The notes under the pieces are model-generated. The model saw only the letters and a program-made list of their open reading frames with translations. It made no database searches and was not told the DNA's origin. From the NCBI GenBank assembly GCA_035536315.1, contig DATLOJ010000033.1:1-5567 (forward strand): a stretch of DNA of 5,567 bases, given 5' to 3'. A program made the translations under genes and the position numbers. Positions 1 through 5,567 of this stretch are shown one piece after another. Source of the DNA: DATLOJ01 sp035536315. GTDB lineage: Bacteria > Actinomycetota > CADDZG01 > JAHWKV01. Every line of letters begins with the position of its first letter. The first letter of the stretch is position 1.

Positions 1-30
1 GCCTGACATCATCGCCGCTGTGAGCATCTC

Positions 31-3000
31 TTGCGCCCTAGCGCCCACTACGACACCGGTAGCCCGGCCGTAAACACGCGCGTCACGCGCTTCCCCGCCT
101 CATTCGGGCAAGAGCGCCTTTGGTTTCTTCACCAGCTGAATCCCGCGACGCCCGTTTACAACTCGAGCATCGTTCTCGAGATCAAGGGCACGCTGGACTC
201 GAAGACCCTTAGTTCGGCTATCGCCTCGCTGGTGGAGCGTCACGAAACTCTTCGGACGACGTTCGACCGCGAACTGGGCGACCTTGCACAGGCCGTCCAT
301 GAGACTTTGCCCCCCGAATTTCAGGTCATGAATGCAGGCTCGCGCGACGACGCGATGAAAAGTGCCAAGCGTTTTGCTGAACGATCGTTCGACCTCGAGC
401 ACGGTCCCCTTGCGCGATTCGGCCTGATTCAGGCCGAAGCCGACCTTCAGCTTCTCGTCGCGTCGACGCATCACACGATCTCCGACGGGTGGTCGCTCGA
501 TGTTTTGTGGCGCGATCTCTCCGAGCTTTACGCGGCGATCAAGCAAGATCGGGAGCCGAATCTTCCGGAACTGCCCATCCAGTACGCCGACTTCGCATCG
601 TGGCAGCGCAGCTCTCTAACCGGGGAACGTCTGGAGAATCTGCTCTCCCACTGGAAAGAGCGCCTCGGAGGCGGCGACCTTCCGATCGACCTCCCATTCG
701 ATCACCCCAGGCCCCCGGCTCTCACTTATACGGGAGACTCCGTCGCAATCACGCTGGACAAACATGTTTCGGCCGCTGTGGCCGATCTGGCGCGGGAATC
801 CAACGCAACACAGTTTTCAGTGTTGGTTGCAGCAATGGTTGCGCTCATCGAGCGCTACTCGGGTGAGCAAAGCATTTCCATCGGAACACCGGTGGCGGGA
901 AGAGACCGTCCGGAAGTAAAGGACCTGATCGGGTTTTTCGTCAACACGGTCGTGCTGCGCGTTTCTCCCGGCAAGAGCATGACTTTCAAGGAGTTGCTCT
1001 CTCTGACTCAGAAGACTGCACTCGACGCATTCGAGTACCAGTCCATTCCCTTCGAAAAGCTCGTCGAAGAATTGCATCCGCGTCGCGAGGCAAGCCACAC
1101 CCCGTTATTCCAAGTTCTCGTCGCTCTTCAGAACTACGGACGGCGAAAGGGGCCTTTTGGAACTCTCGAGGCCGAACGTGTCGATTTTCAGGAGAGCTCG
1201 GTTCCTTTCGAAATCACTGCCGAGTTCGAAGAGACGGATGACGGCATCGAGGGCTCCTTCGGATATTCGACCGACCTGTTCCGACGTGAGACGGCGGCAC
1301 GAATGGCCTCGCATCTTGAAAGCCTGATCAATGGAGCCCTCGAGGACCCCCAAAGGCCCTTCCGGCGAATCCCGATTGTCTCCTCCGATGAGCGGGAGCT
1401 TCTTTCGGGATGGTCAGCCGGCCCGCCTCCAGCCCCGTCAGAGCCGGCCTTCGCAAAGGTGCTCGGCCATGCGAGGTCGTCAGCGCCCGCCTGCGAAGAA
1501 GCAGATGGAAGCTCCCTGTCCTACGCCGATCTAATAGCTCGGTCCTGGATGGTCGCGGGAGCGCTGGCCGCCAGGGGAGTCGGACCCGAGGACGCGGTCG
1601 CCGTTCTCCTTCCTCCTGGACTCGATCTCGTCACCGCGGTCCTCGGGATTGCGGGAGCCGGTGCCGTCTACGTCCCCGTCGACCGGACCAACCCCGGCGA
1701 ACGAATTGCCCACATCCTGAGTGACTGCAACGCGCGCCTGGTCATTACGGCCGGAGGAGCGCACATATATAAGGATGCCCTCGACATCTCGGAGGCGGTC
1801 ACCGGATCCCCCATCGCCCCCAGCGTGATGCCGCCGGAAGGGGTCGCATACACGATTTACACCTCCGGCTCGACGGGTGTGCCGAAGGGTGTGATGGTTC
1901 CGCGATCCGCGCTCGACAACCTTGTGTCGTGGCACCAGCGCGCGTTCGACGCGAGGGCCGGGATGAGAATCGGACAGGTCGCAGGGATTGGATTCGATGC
2001 CTCGGTGTGGGAGATCTGGACGACTCTTGCGTCCGGAGGAACCCTCGTCTTTCCCCCGCCGGAGACCAAAGCCAACCCGGCGGCGCTCAGACAATGGATC
2101 GCGGATGCAAAGCTGGACCGCTGCTTTATGCCGACACCCATCGCCGAGCGCTCGCTGGAAAGTCACTATTGGCCGCAGGACACACGAATCGACATCCTGT
2201 TCACAGGCGGAGACCAGCTCGTAAAACGACCCGACCCAACCCTCGAGTTCCAGCTAGTGAACTGTTATGGCCCCACCGAATGCGCGGTCATCTCAACAAT
2301 CGATCGCGTGCAGCCGGCAGATATCGGGGCCCTGCCCCCTATCGGCAGCCCAATCGACGGCACTCGAATCTACGTCCTGGACTCGGCGCTGGAGACAGCC
2401 CCCATCGGCGTGACGGGCGAGGTGTACATCGCAGGCAATGGACTGGCCCGCGGCTACACCGGCCTTCCGAGGGCGACTGCCCAAAGCTTCGTGCCGGATC
2501 CACATGGGCCCCCCGGCGAGCGGATGTATCGCACCGGCGACGTGGGCCGGTGGCTGCCGGACGGGCGCATCGAGATGCACGGCCGCATCGATGAACAGGT
2601 GAAGATCAGAGGACTTCGTGTCGAGCTTGGCGAGATAGAAGCCGCGCTCGCCGCTTATCCCGCAGTGCAGCACGCGGTCGTGATCGCCAGGGCGGATGCA
2701 ACCGGAAACCGGCGGCTCCTCGGTTACGTGACTCCGAGCGGGCTTCCGATCGGCGCGATCACGGAGGACCTGGCAAAGCGACTCCCCTCCTACATGATCC
2801 CGGAGGCGATCCAGGCCATCACAGCAATGCCGCTTACTCCAAACGGCAAGGTCGACAAAGCTGCCCTCCCCGACCCCGCGCGCCGCACGGCCGCCCCGAG
2901 CGCCTCCATGACCCCAGCCCAGTCGAAGGTTGCGGCTGCCTGGAGCGAAGTCCTCGGCTATGAGCCAGACCTCAACGTCAAGTTCTTCGAAGCGGGGGGA

Positions 3001-3147
3001 AACTCCCTCAAGCTAGTAGACCTGCTCGAGAGGTTGCAACGGGATTTTCCCGGAGTTTTCAAGCTGGCAGACCTGTTCACGCTCAACACCGTGACTCAGA
3101 TGGCGCAGCATGCGGAGAATGTGGGCCGGTCTGCCTTCATGCTCTAA
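31..3147 (+). CDS. Nonribosomal peptide synthetase, single C-A-T module, probably leucine-type adenylation
   Basis: Cytosolic elongation module: it should activate one amino acid as an adenylate, load it on its carrier domain and condense it with an upstream acyl or peptidyl chain. Condensation domain about 20-440: C1 SFGQERLWFL (24-33), catalytic HHTISDG (147-153, LCL-like), GRDRPEV and GFFVNT later. Adenylation domain about 490-950: A1 LSYADL (496-501), A3 YTSGSTGVPKG (610-620), A4 FDASVWE (655-661), A5 NCYGPTE (744-750), A7 YRTGD (833-837), A8 from 851, A10 NGKVDK with Lys940. Carrier domain about 955-1030: GGNSL, phosphopantetheine Ser992. Pocket residues aligned to GrsA read D-A-W-F-F-G-C-V-I-K, nearest to the leucine code DAWFLGNVVK (inference). 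No E, TE or reductase domain follows. The start is TTG at 31, the only usual start codon between the in-frame stop at 4-6 and the C1 motif; no clear ribosome site is visible. Function is sure; start and substrate less so. Confidence 0.95.
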   Translation: MRPSAHYDTGSPAVNTRVTRFPASFGQERLWFLHQLNPATPVYNSSIVLEIKGTLDSKTLSSAIASLVERHETLRTTFDRELGDLAQAVHETLPPEFQVMNAGSRDDAMKSAKRFAERSFDLEHGPLARFGLIQAEADLQLLVASTHHTISDGWSLDVLWRDLSELYAAIKQDREPNLPELPIQYADFASWQRSSLTGERLENLLSHWKERLGGGDLPIDLPFDHPRPPALTYTGDSVAITLDKHVSAAVADLARESNATQFSVLVAAMVALIERYSGEQSISIGTPVAGRDRPEVKDLIGFFVNTVVLRVSPGKSMTFKELLSLTQKTALDAFEYQSIPFEKLVEELHPRREASHTPLFQVLVALQNYGRRKGPFGTLEAERVDFQESSVPFEITAEFEETDDGIEGSFGYSTDLFRRETAARMASHLESLINGALEDPQRPFRRIPIVSSDERELLSGWSAGPPPAPSEPAFAKVLGHARSSAPACEEADGSSLSYADLIARSWMVAGALAARGVGPEDAVAVLLPPGLDLVTAVLGIAGAGAVYVPVDRTNPGERIAHILSDCNARLVITAGGAHIYKDALDISEAVTGSPIAPSVMPPEGVAYTIYTSGSTGVPKGVMVPRSALDNLVSWHQRAFDARAGMRIGQVAGIGFDASVWEIWTTLASGGTLVFPPPETKANPAALRQWIADAKLDRCFMPTPIAERSLESHYWPQDTRIDILFTGGDQLVKRPDPTLEFQLVNCYGPTECAVISTIDRVQPADIGALPPIGSPIDGTRIYVLDSALETAPIGVTGEVYIAGNGLARGYTGLPRATAQSFVPDPHGPPGERMYRTGDVGRWLPDGRIEMHGRIDEQVKIRGLRVELGEIEAALAAYPAVQHAVVIARADATGNRRLLGYVTPSGLPIGAITEDLAKRLPSYMIPEAIQAITAMPLTPNGKVDKAALPDPARRTAAPSASMTPAQSKVAAAWSEVLGYEPDLNVKFFEAGGNSLKLVDLLERLQRDFPGVFKLADLFTLNTVTQMAQHAENVGRSAFML

Positions 3148-3158
3148 CGGTAGGTGGT

Positions 3159-3176
3159 GGGCCACTAGGCCTTTAT
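3159..3176 (+). terminator. Weak terminator-like hairpin after the NRPS gene
   Basis: GGCC (3160-3163) pairs with GGCC (3168-3171) across an ACTA loop, extended by a G-T pair (3159/3172), and followed by TTTAT. It starts 12 bases after the NRPS stop and overlaps the last codons of the convergent OsmC gene. The stem is short and the T run imperfect, so termination here is only a suggestion. Confidence 0.25.
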
Positions 3177-3683
3177 GGCCCTCGTCTCGTACTCGACTTT
3201 GTTGTCCATCGCCCAAATCGCCGGACAGCGCTCGTCTGCCAGTTTCTTGACCTTTTGAATCTCGTCATCCGAAGCCGGTGATTTCACCTCCACGTCGAAC
3301 TCGAACTTGGAAAGCGGCGGATACTCCCCCAGGCCCAGCGCGGCTCTGAAGTCAACCGAGAGGTTGAGGCGGATGCGCAGGTCCTCGATCTCGACGCCGG
3401 CGATTGCAGCCTGTGTGGCGAAAGTCGCCCCATAGCAACACATTGCCCCGTAGAAGCAGTACGCAAGCGGAGTAGGCGCCCTGCCGTCACCGCCAAGGAA
3501 CGGGGGGAAGTCGGCCTCGAAGGTCACCTCACCTTTGGGGAATTTAACCGGGCCGGAAAATTGAACCGACCCCTCGTCGGCGTGCCATCGCCCCTCAAAC
3601 GAAGCCTTTAGCTCAGCCGCCGACGGGTCCGATGCGGACTTCTGTCTTGTGTTCTCGATCTGATCCAGTCTGACGTTGTGCAT
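3165..3683 (-). CDS. OsmC-family thiol peroxidase (organic hydroperoxide detoxification)
   Basis: 172-residue cytosolic protein of the OsmC/Ohr superfamily, thiol-dependent enzymes that reduce organic hydroperoxides. The family pattern is visible: an N-terminal beta region (FEGRWHADEGSVQFSG, 29-44), then PTPLAYCFYGAMCCYG (70-85) on the central helix with the peroxidatic cysteine (Cys82 or Cys83 by spacing from the Pro), and a C-terminal CPAIWA (153-158) carrying the second, resolving cysteine. Cys76 is an extra thiol one helical turn or so before. About 25 polar residues precede the fold, making it longer than the usual ~140. ATG start is supported by AAGGAGGG (3689-3696 on the complement) with a 5-base spacer. 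It is convergent to the NRPS gene (17 bases between stops) and divergent from sodA, which suits an oxidative-stress role. OsmC or an OsmC-like subgroup cannot be told apart from Ohr by eye with certainty. Confidence 0.85.
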   Translation of the reverse strand: MHNVRLDQIENTRQKSASDPSAAELKASFEGRWHADEGSVQFSGPVKFPKGEVTFEADFPPFLGGDGRAPTPLAYCFYGAMCCYGATFATQAAIAGVEIEDLRIRLNLSVDFRAALGLGEYPPLSKFEFDVEVKSPASDDEIQKVKKLADERCPAIWAMDNKVEYETRAIKA

Positions 3684-3793
3684 TTTAGCCCTCCTTTATT
3701 CGAGGCCTTGACTATGCCTTTAGAAGTAGCCGGGAGGGGCTGGAATATACTCGGCGGCCCTAACAGCTCACTCGAAACAGGAGGATTTTCCGC
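3684..3793. promoter_or_regulatory. Divergent control region of osmC-like gene and sodA
   Basis: The 110 bp between the two start codons must hold both promoters. On the + strand TATACT (3746-3751) is a good -10 for sodA, 42 bases before its ATG; no convincing -35 sits 16-18 bases upstream. On the complement TATATT (3744-3749) is a possible -10 for the OsmC gene, overlapping the first. AGCC/GGCT arms (3728-3731 and 3738-3741) lie just beside them. CTCGAA occurs immediately 5' of both Shine-Dalgarno sites in inverted orientation (3699-3704 and 3771-3776). Promoter assignment is by motif only. Confidence 0.45.
3779..3784 (+). promoter_or_regulatory. Ribosome binding site of sodA
   Basis: AGGAGG, a full anti-16S match, with a 9-base spacer to the ATG at 3794. 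It fixes the sodA start. Confidence 0.8.
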
Positions 3794-4405
3794 ATGGCGA
3801 AGTACTCGCTCCCCGAGCTCCCCTACGGCTACGACGCGCTCGAGCCCCACATCGACGCCAAGACGATGGAGATTCATCACACTAAGCATCACCAGACCTA
3901 CGTGGACAAGCTGAATGCGGCGATCGAAGGCAAAGACGGCCTCGAGTACGACGACGTCGACGACCTCATGCGCAACTTTTCGAAGGTCCCCGACGACATC
4001 AAAGGCCCGGTCCGCAACCACGGCGGCGGCCACTCGAACCACAGCCTCTTCTGGAAGATCCTGGGGCCGGACGGAGGCGGCGAGGCCACCGGCAGCATCG
4101 CCGACGCGATCAACGGCACATTCGGATCGTTCAAGGAGTTCCAGGAAAAATTCACGACGGCAGCCACGAACCACTTCGGTTCGGGTTGGGCGTGGCTCGT
4201 TGTCGACGGCGGAAAGCTCGACATCATCAGCCTCCCGAACCAGGACTCACCCCTGATGGAAGGCAAGACTCCGGTCCTCGGACTCGACGTTTGGGAGCAC
4301 GCCTACTACCTCAATTACCAGAACCGCAGGCCGGAGTACATCGAGGCCTTCTGGAACGCCATCAACTGGGCCGAAGTTAGCACCCGGTTCGACGCGGCGA
4401 GCTAG
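3794..4405 (+). CDS. sodA: Superoxide dismutase, manganese type
   Basis: 203-residue cytosolic enzyme of the Fe/Mn superoxide dismutase family, converting superoxide to oxygen and hydrogen peroxide; the length is the usual one. The N-terminal helical domain carries LPYGYDALEPHID (9-21) and MEIHHTKHHQTYV (25-37), and the C-terminal alpha/beta domain carries GSGWAWL (129-135) and DVWEHAYYLNYQNRRPEYI (165-183). Metal ligands are His28, His83 (in NHSLFW), Asp165 and His169. Metal type: GGGHSNH (77-83) has glycine where iron enzymes have the active-site glutamine, while Gln150 in PNQDSP supplies it from the C-terminal domain, as in manganese enzymes; cambialistic use is not excluded. No signal peptide. 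Start ATG is set by AGGAGG at 3779-3784. It is divergent from the OsmC-like gene, forming a small oxidative-defence pair. All key residues are present. Confidence 0.96.
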   Translation: MAKYSLPELPYGYDALEPHIDAKTMEIHHTKHHQTYVDKLNAAIEGKDGLEYDDVDDLMRNFSKVPDDIKGPVRNHGGGHSNHSLFWKILGPDGGGEATGSIADAINGTFGSFKEFQEKFTTAATNHFGSGWAWLVVDGGKLDIISLPNQDSPLMEGKTPVLGLDVWEHAYYLNYQNRRPEYIEAFWNAINWAEVSTRFDAAS

Positions 4406-4445
4406 TTCAGCTCCCCGTAAAGGGGCGCCGTTGGTCCGGGCGGCA

Positions 4446-4466
4446 GAGCCCAGCCCCGCTGGGCTC
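4446..4466 (+). terminator. Strong hairpin downstream of sodA, without T tract
   Basis: GAGCCCAGC pairs perfectly with GCTGGGCTC (9 bp) around a CCC loop, 40 bases after the sodA stop. Bases after it are CACCC, not a T run, so it may terminate in the U-less actinobacterial manner, protect the 3' end, or be part of a structured RNA. The hairpin is plain; its role is inferred. Confidence 0.45.
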
Positions 4467-4602
4467 CACCCTGGCGGTCCTGCGCTCGGGCCGCATATCA
4501 ATCAGCACCTAGGTACGCGCAGAGTCGCCCCTCGGGTCTGACTCCGCCGCCCTACCTGGCTCGCATTGAGCTTCGCGACGGAAAACAGCAAAAGGGTGGT
4601 GG

Positions 4603-4627
4603 CGGGCCCTAAAAATCGGCCCGTTTT
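4603..4627 (+). terminator. Rho-independent terminator candidate
   Basis: CGGGCC (4603-4608) pairs with GGCCCG (4618-4623) around a 9-base A-rich loop and is followed directly by TTTT (4624-4627). It is about 200 bases beyond the sodA stop and upstream of the sigma promoter candidate. It could end sodA read-through or a separate small transcript from 4406-4600. Confidence 0.5.
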
Positions 4628-4690
4628 GGGGTTAAGTTCCAAACTCGGGGACAATGGGTACCTAATAAGAAGAGGTAGCCACTGGAATTG

Positions 4691-4720
4691 TTGTCAACTG
4701 GGGGGTTGTCAAGCTGTCAA
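4691..4720 (+). repeat. Three TTGTCAA-type direct repeats
   Basis: TTGTCAA at 4691-4697 and 4706-4712, and CTGTCAA at 4714-4720, start-to-start 15 and 8 bases. The second copy also supplies the -35 candidate of the sigma promoter, so the cluster may be regulator sites or a coincidence of a short motif. Confidence 0.5.
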
Positions 4721-4735
4721 GTGGGGAGCTAAAAT
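4706..4735 (+). promoter_or_regulatory. Sigma-70-type promoter candidate for the sigma factor gene
   Basis: TTGTCA (4706-4711) as -35 and TAAAAT (4730-4735) as -10, separated by 18 bases. Transcription would start near 4742, giving a leader of about 67 bases before the TTG at 4809. It is the best promoter match in the spacer; assignment is by motif only. Confidence 0.5.
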
Positions 4736-4750
4736 ACCCCCTCCGGGTAT
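4734..4750. repeat. Dyad ATACCC-N5-GGGTAT at the sigma promoter
   Basis: A perfect 6 bp inverted repeat with a CCTCC centre. It overlaps the end of the -10 candidate and the expected transcription start, a position typical of a repressor operator; as RNA it would be a small hairpin at or near the 5' end of the message. Confidence 0.4.
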
Positions 4751-4808
4751 CCGACGTTTGTTTTGGGCACTCGGGAGACCGATCCGACGCAGAAGGGACT
4801 GAGGTATT

Positions 4809-5567
4809 TTGAAGCGAGAGCGTGACTACATGGAGTACGAGCCCAACCGACCCGAGGTAAAGGAGGAGGCTCCCCATGAGGACCTCGTCCGTCAGTACCT
4901 GCGCGAAATCGGACAATTCCCACTCCTCACAGACGTGGACGAAGTCGAGCTGGCCAAGGCCTACGAGGCCGGCCAGGCTGCGACCGCTGCACTGGCCAAC
5001 ACGAAGAAGAAGCCCACGATCAAAAAGCGCAACGAGCTGCAGAAGATCGAGAAGGCCGGAGTCGCAGCCAAGCGGCGCTTCGTTCAGTCGAACCTTCGCC
5101 TGGTCGTGTCGATCGCGAAGAAGTACTCGGCTGCAGGCCTTCCTCTGCTCGACCTCATTCAGGAGGGAAACCTGGGGCTGATGCGTGCGGTCGAGAAGTT
5201 CGACTACCGCCGGGGCTTCAAGTTCTCGACGTACGCCACATGGTGGATTCGCCAGGCCATCACCCGTGCAATTGCGGACAAGGCCCGGACGATCAGGATC
5301 CCCGTCCACATGGTCGAGACTCTTTACCGTGTGCGCAAGGTTCAGACCGAGTTGCTCGAGTCCTTGGGCCGCGAAGCAACAATCGACGAGATTGCAGCCG
5401 CAGCCGAGATGACCCCCGACAAAGTAAGGGAGGCCTTCAGGGTCCTGCCCGAGCCGATGTCGATTCACGAGCCGGTAGGCGACGAGGACGCAGAGCTTGG
5501 CGACTTCATCCAGGACGACGACTCCGAGAGCCCGTTCGAGGCGGCGGCCCTCAAGCTTCGCCAGGAA
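4809..5567 (+). CDS. RNA polymerase sigma factor, RpoD/SigA family (3' end outside window)
   Basis: Directs RNA polymerase to promoters. 253 codons are visible and the frame is open at the right edge. Region 1.2: DLVRQYLREIGQFPLL (25-40). Region 2: NLRLVVSIAKKY (95-106), DLIQEGNLGLMRAVEKFDY (115-133, core binding), FKFSTYATWWIRQAITRAI (137-155, -10 recognition and melting), then ARTIRIPVHMVE (159-170). Region 3 from about 171, with SIHEPVGDEDAELGDF (218-233) as the region 3.2 finger. Region 4, which reads the -35, lies beyond the window. Only about 24 residues precede region 1.2, so there is no region 1.1; a lysine-rich stretch (KKKPTIKKR, 66-74) lies between 1.2 and 2. Two starts are possible: TTG at 4809 (GAGG 4 bases before, AGAAGGGA 10 bases before) or ATG at 4830, after a GCGAGAG-like site; the in-frame stop at 4800-4802 excludes anything earlier. 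Primary or group 2 sigma factor cannot be decided here. Confidence 0.93.
   Translation, partial: MKRERDYMEYEPNRPEVKEEAPHEDLVRQYLREIGQFPLLTDVDEVELAKAYEAGQAATAALANTKKKPTIKKRNELQKIEKAGVAAKRRFVQSNLRLVVSIAKKYSAAGLPLLDLIQEGNLGLMRAVEKFDYRRGFKFSTYATWWIRQAITRAIADKARTIRIPVHMVETLYRVRKVQTELLESLGREATIDEIAAAAEMTPDKVREAFRVLPEPMSIHEPVGDEDAELGDFIQDDDSESPFEAAALKLRQE

Larger units (their letters stand above)
4406..4808. other. 403 bp spacer between sodA and the sigma factor gene, with hairpins, repeats and a promoter
   Basis: No credible protein gene was found here. The first half (to about 4560) is GC-rich and contains three hairpins: GCTCCCC/GGGGCGC with one mismatch (4410-4428), a perfect 9 bp stem (4446-4466), and GAGTC-G-CCC/GGG-T-GACTC with a 2-base bulge (4522-4544). 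A terminator-like hairpin lies at 4603-4627. The second half is less GC-rich and holds TTGTCAA-type repeats, a promoter candidate and a dyad leading into the sigma gene. No tRNA T-loop signature or known riboswitch core was recognised. Confidence 0.6.

Noticed and set aside
20..73. 17-codon GTG-started peptide at the left edge
   Set aside because: Too short and featureless to support as a gene; kept only as part of the observation on the synthetase 5' end.
1531..2594. Long frames of 211 (- strand) and 221 (+ strand) codons inside the synthetase gene
   Set aside because: Both are arginine/glycine-rich shadows of the adenylation domain, whose own frame carries all the expected motifs.
3708..3713. 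TTGACT as the -35 of the sodA promoter
   Set aside because: The distance to TATACT at 3746 is 32 bases, far beyond the usual 16-19, and there is no good -10 at the right distance.
3608..4174. 188-codon - strand frame across the sodA/osmC gap
   Set aside because: It overlaps the strong sodA coding frame and both ribosome sites, and has no recognisable domain.
4406..4560. tRNA or known riboswitch in the GC-rich part of the spacer
   Set aside because: No T-loop consensus, no cloverleaf and no familiar riboswitch core could be found by eye.
4691..4732. 13-codon leader peptide beginning TTG and ending TAA before the sigma gene
   Set aside because: It lies upstream of or within the promoter candidate, would need another promoter, and has no run of regulatory codons.
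4566..4802. 78-codon ATG frame on the + strand in the sodA-sigma spacer
   Set aside because: No ribosome site, no recognisable domain, and it runs through the terminator-like hairpin, the repeats and the promoter candidate of the sigma gene. Composition looks like non-coding sequence.
4662..5468. 268-codon frame on the - strand opposite the sigma factor gene
   Set aside because: Its opposite strand encodes an unmistakable sigma factor over most of its length; the frame is an antisense by-product of GC-rich codons.

Overview
The window is a 5.6 kb piece of a GC-rich bacterial chromosome that joins the edge of a natural-product (nonribosomal peptide) locus to housekeeping and stress genes. The style is actinobacterial or from a neighbouring high-GC phylum: GC-rich codons, TTG start candidates, strong AGGAGG ribosome sites, and an RpoD/SigA-type sigma factor whose core matches the primary-sigma family. 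The exact phylum cannot be settled from this sequence; Actinomycetota is the best guess, with Chloroflexota or Dormibacterota-like lineages possible.

Left part (31-3147, + strand): one complete C-A-T nonribosomal peptide synthetase module of 1038 residues. All core motifs are intact, and the adenylation pocket reads DAWFFGCVIK, closest to known leucine-type codes. It has no epimerase, thioesterase or reductase, and the next gene is convergent and unrelated. It therefore looks like the last synthetase gene of an assembly line that lies to the left of the window and must be released by something not visible here.

Middle (3165-4405): two oxidative-defence genes transcribed divergently from a 110 bp gap. 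The leftward gene is an OsmC-family thiol peroxidase; the rightward gene is a manganese-type superoxide dismutase. Their putative -10 boxes overlap, and both messages carry a CTCGAA element just upstream of the Shine-Dalgarno site.

Right part (4406-5567): about 400 bp without a credible gene. It holds several hairpins (one terminator-like), three TTGTCAA-type repeats, a promoter candidate and a dyad. A sigma-70 family gene follows and runs off the right end after region 3, so its region 4 is outside the window.

No mobile element, CRISPR array, tRNA or rRNA was recognised. The genes are of known families. The least explained parts are the missing release step of the synthetase, its 5' end, the mirrored sodA/osmC leaders and the structured spacer before the sigma gene.
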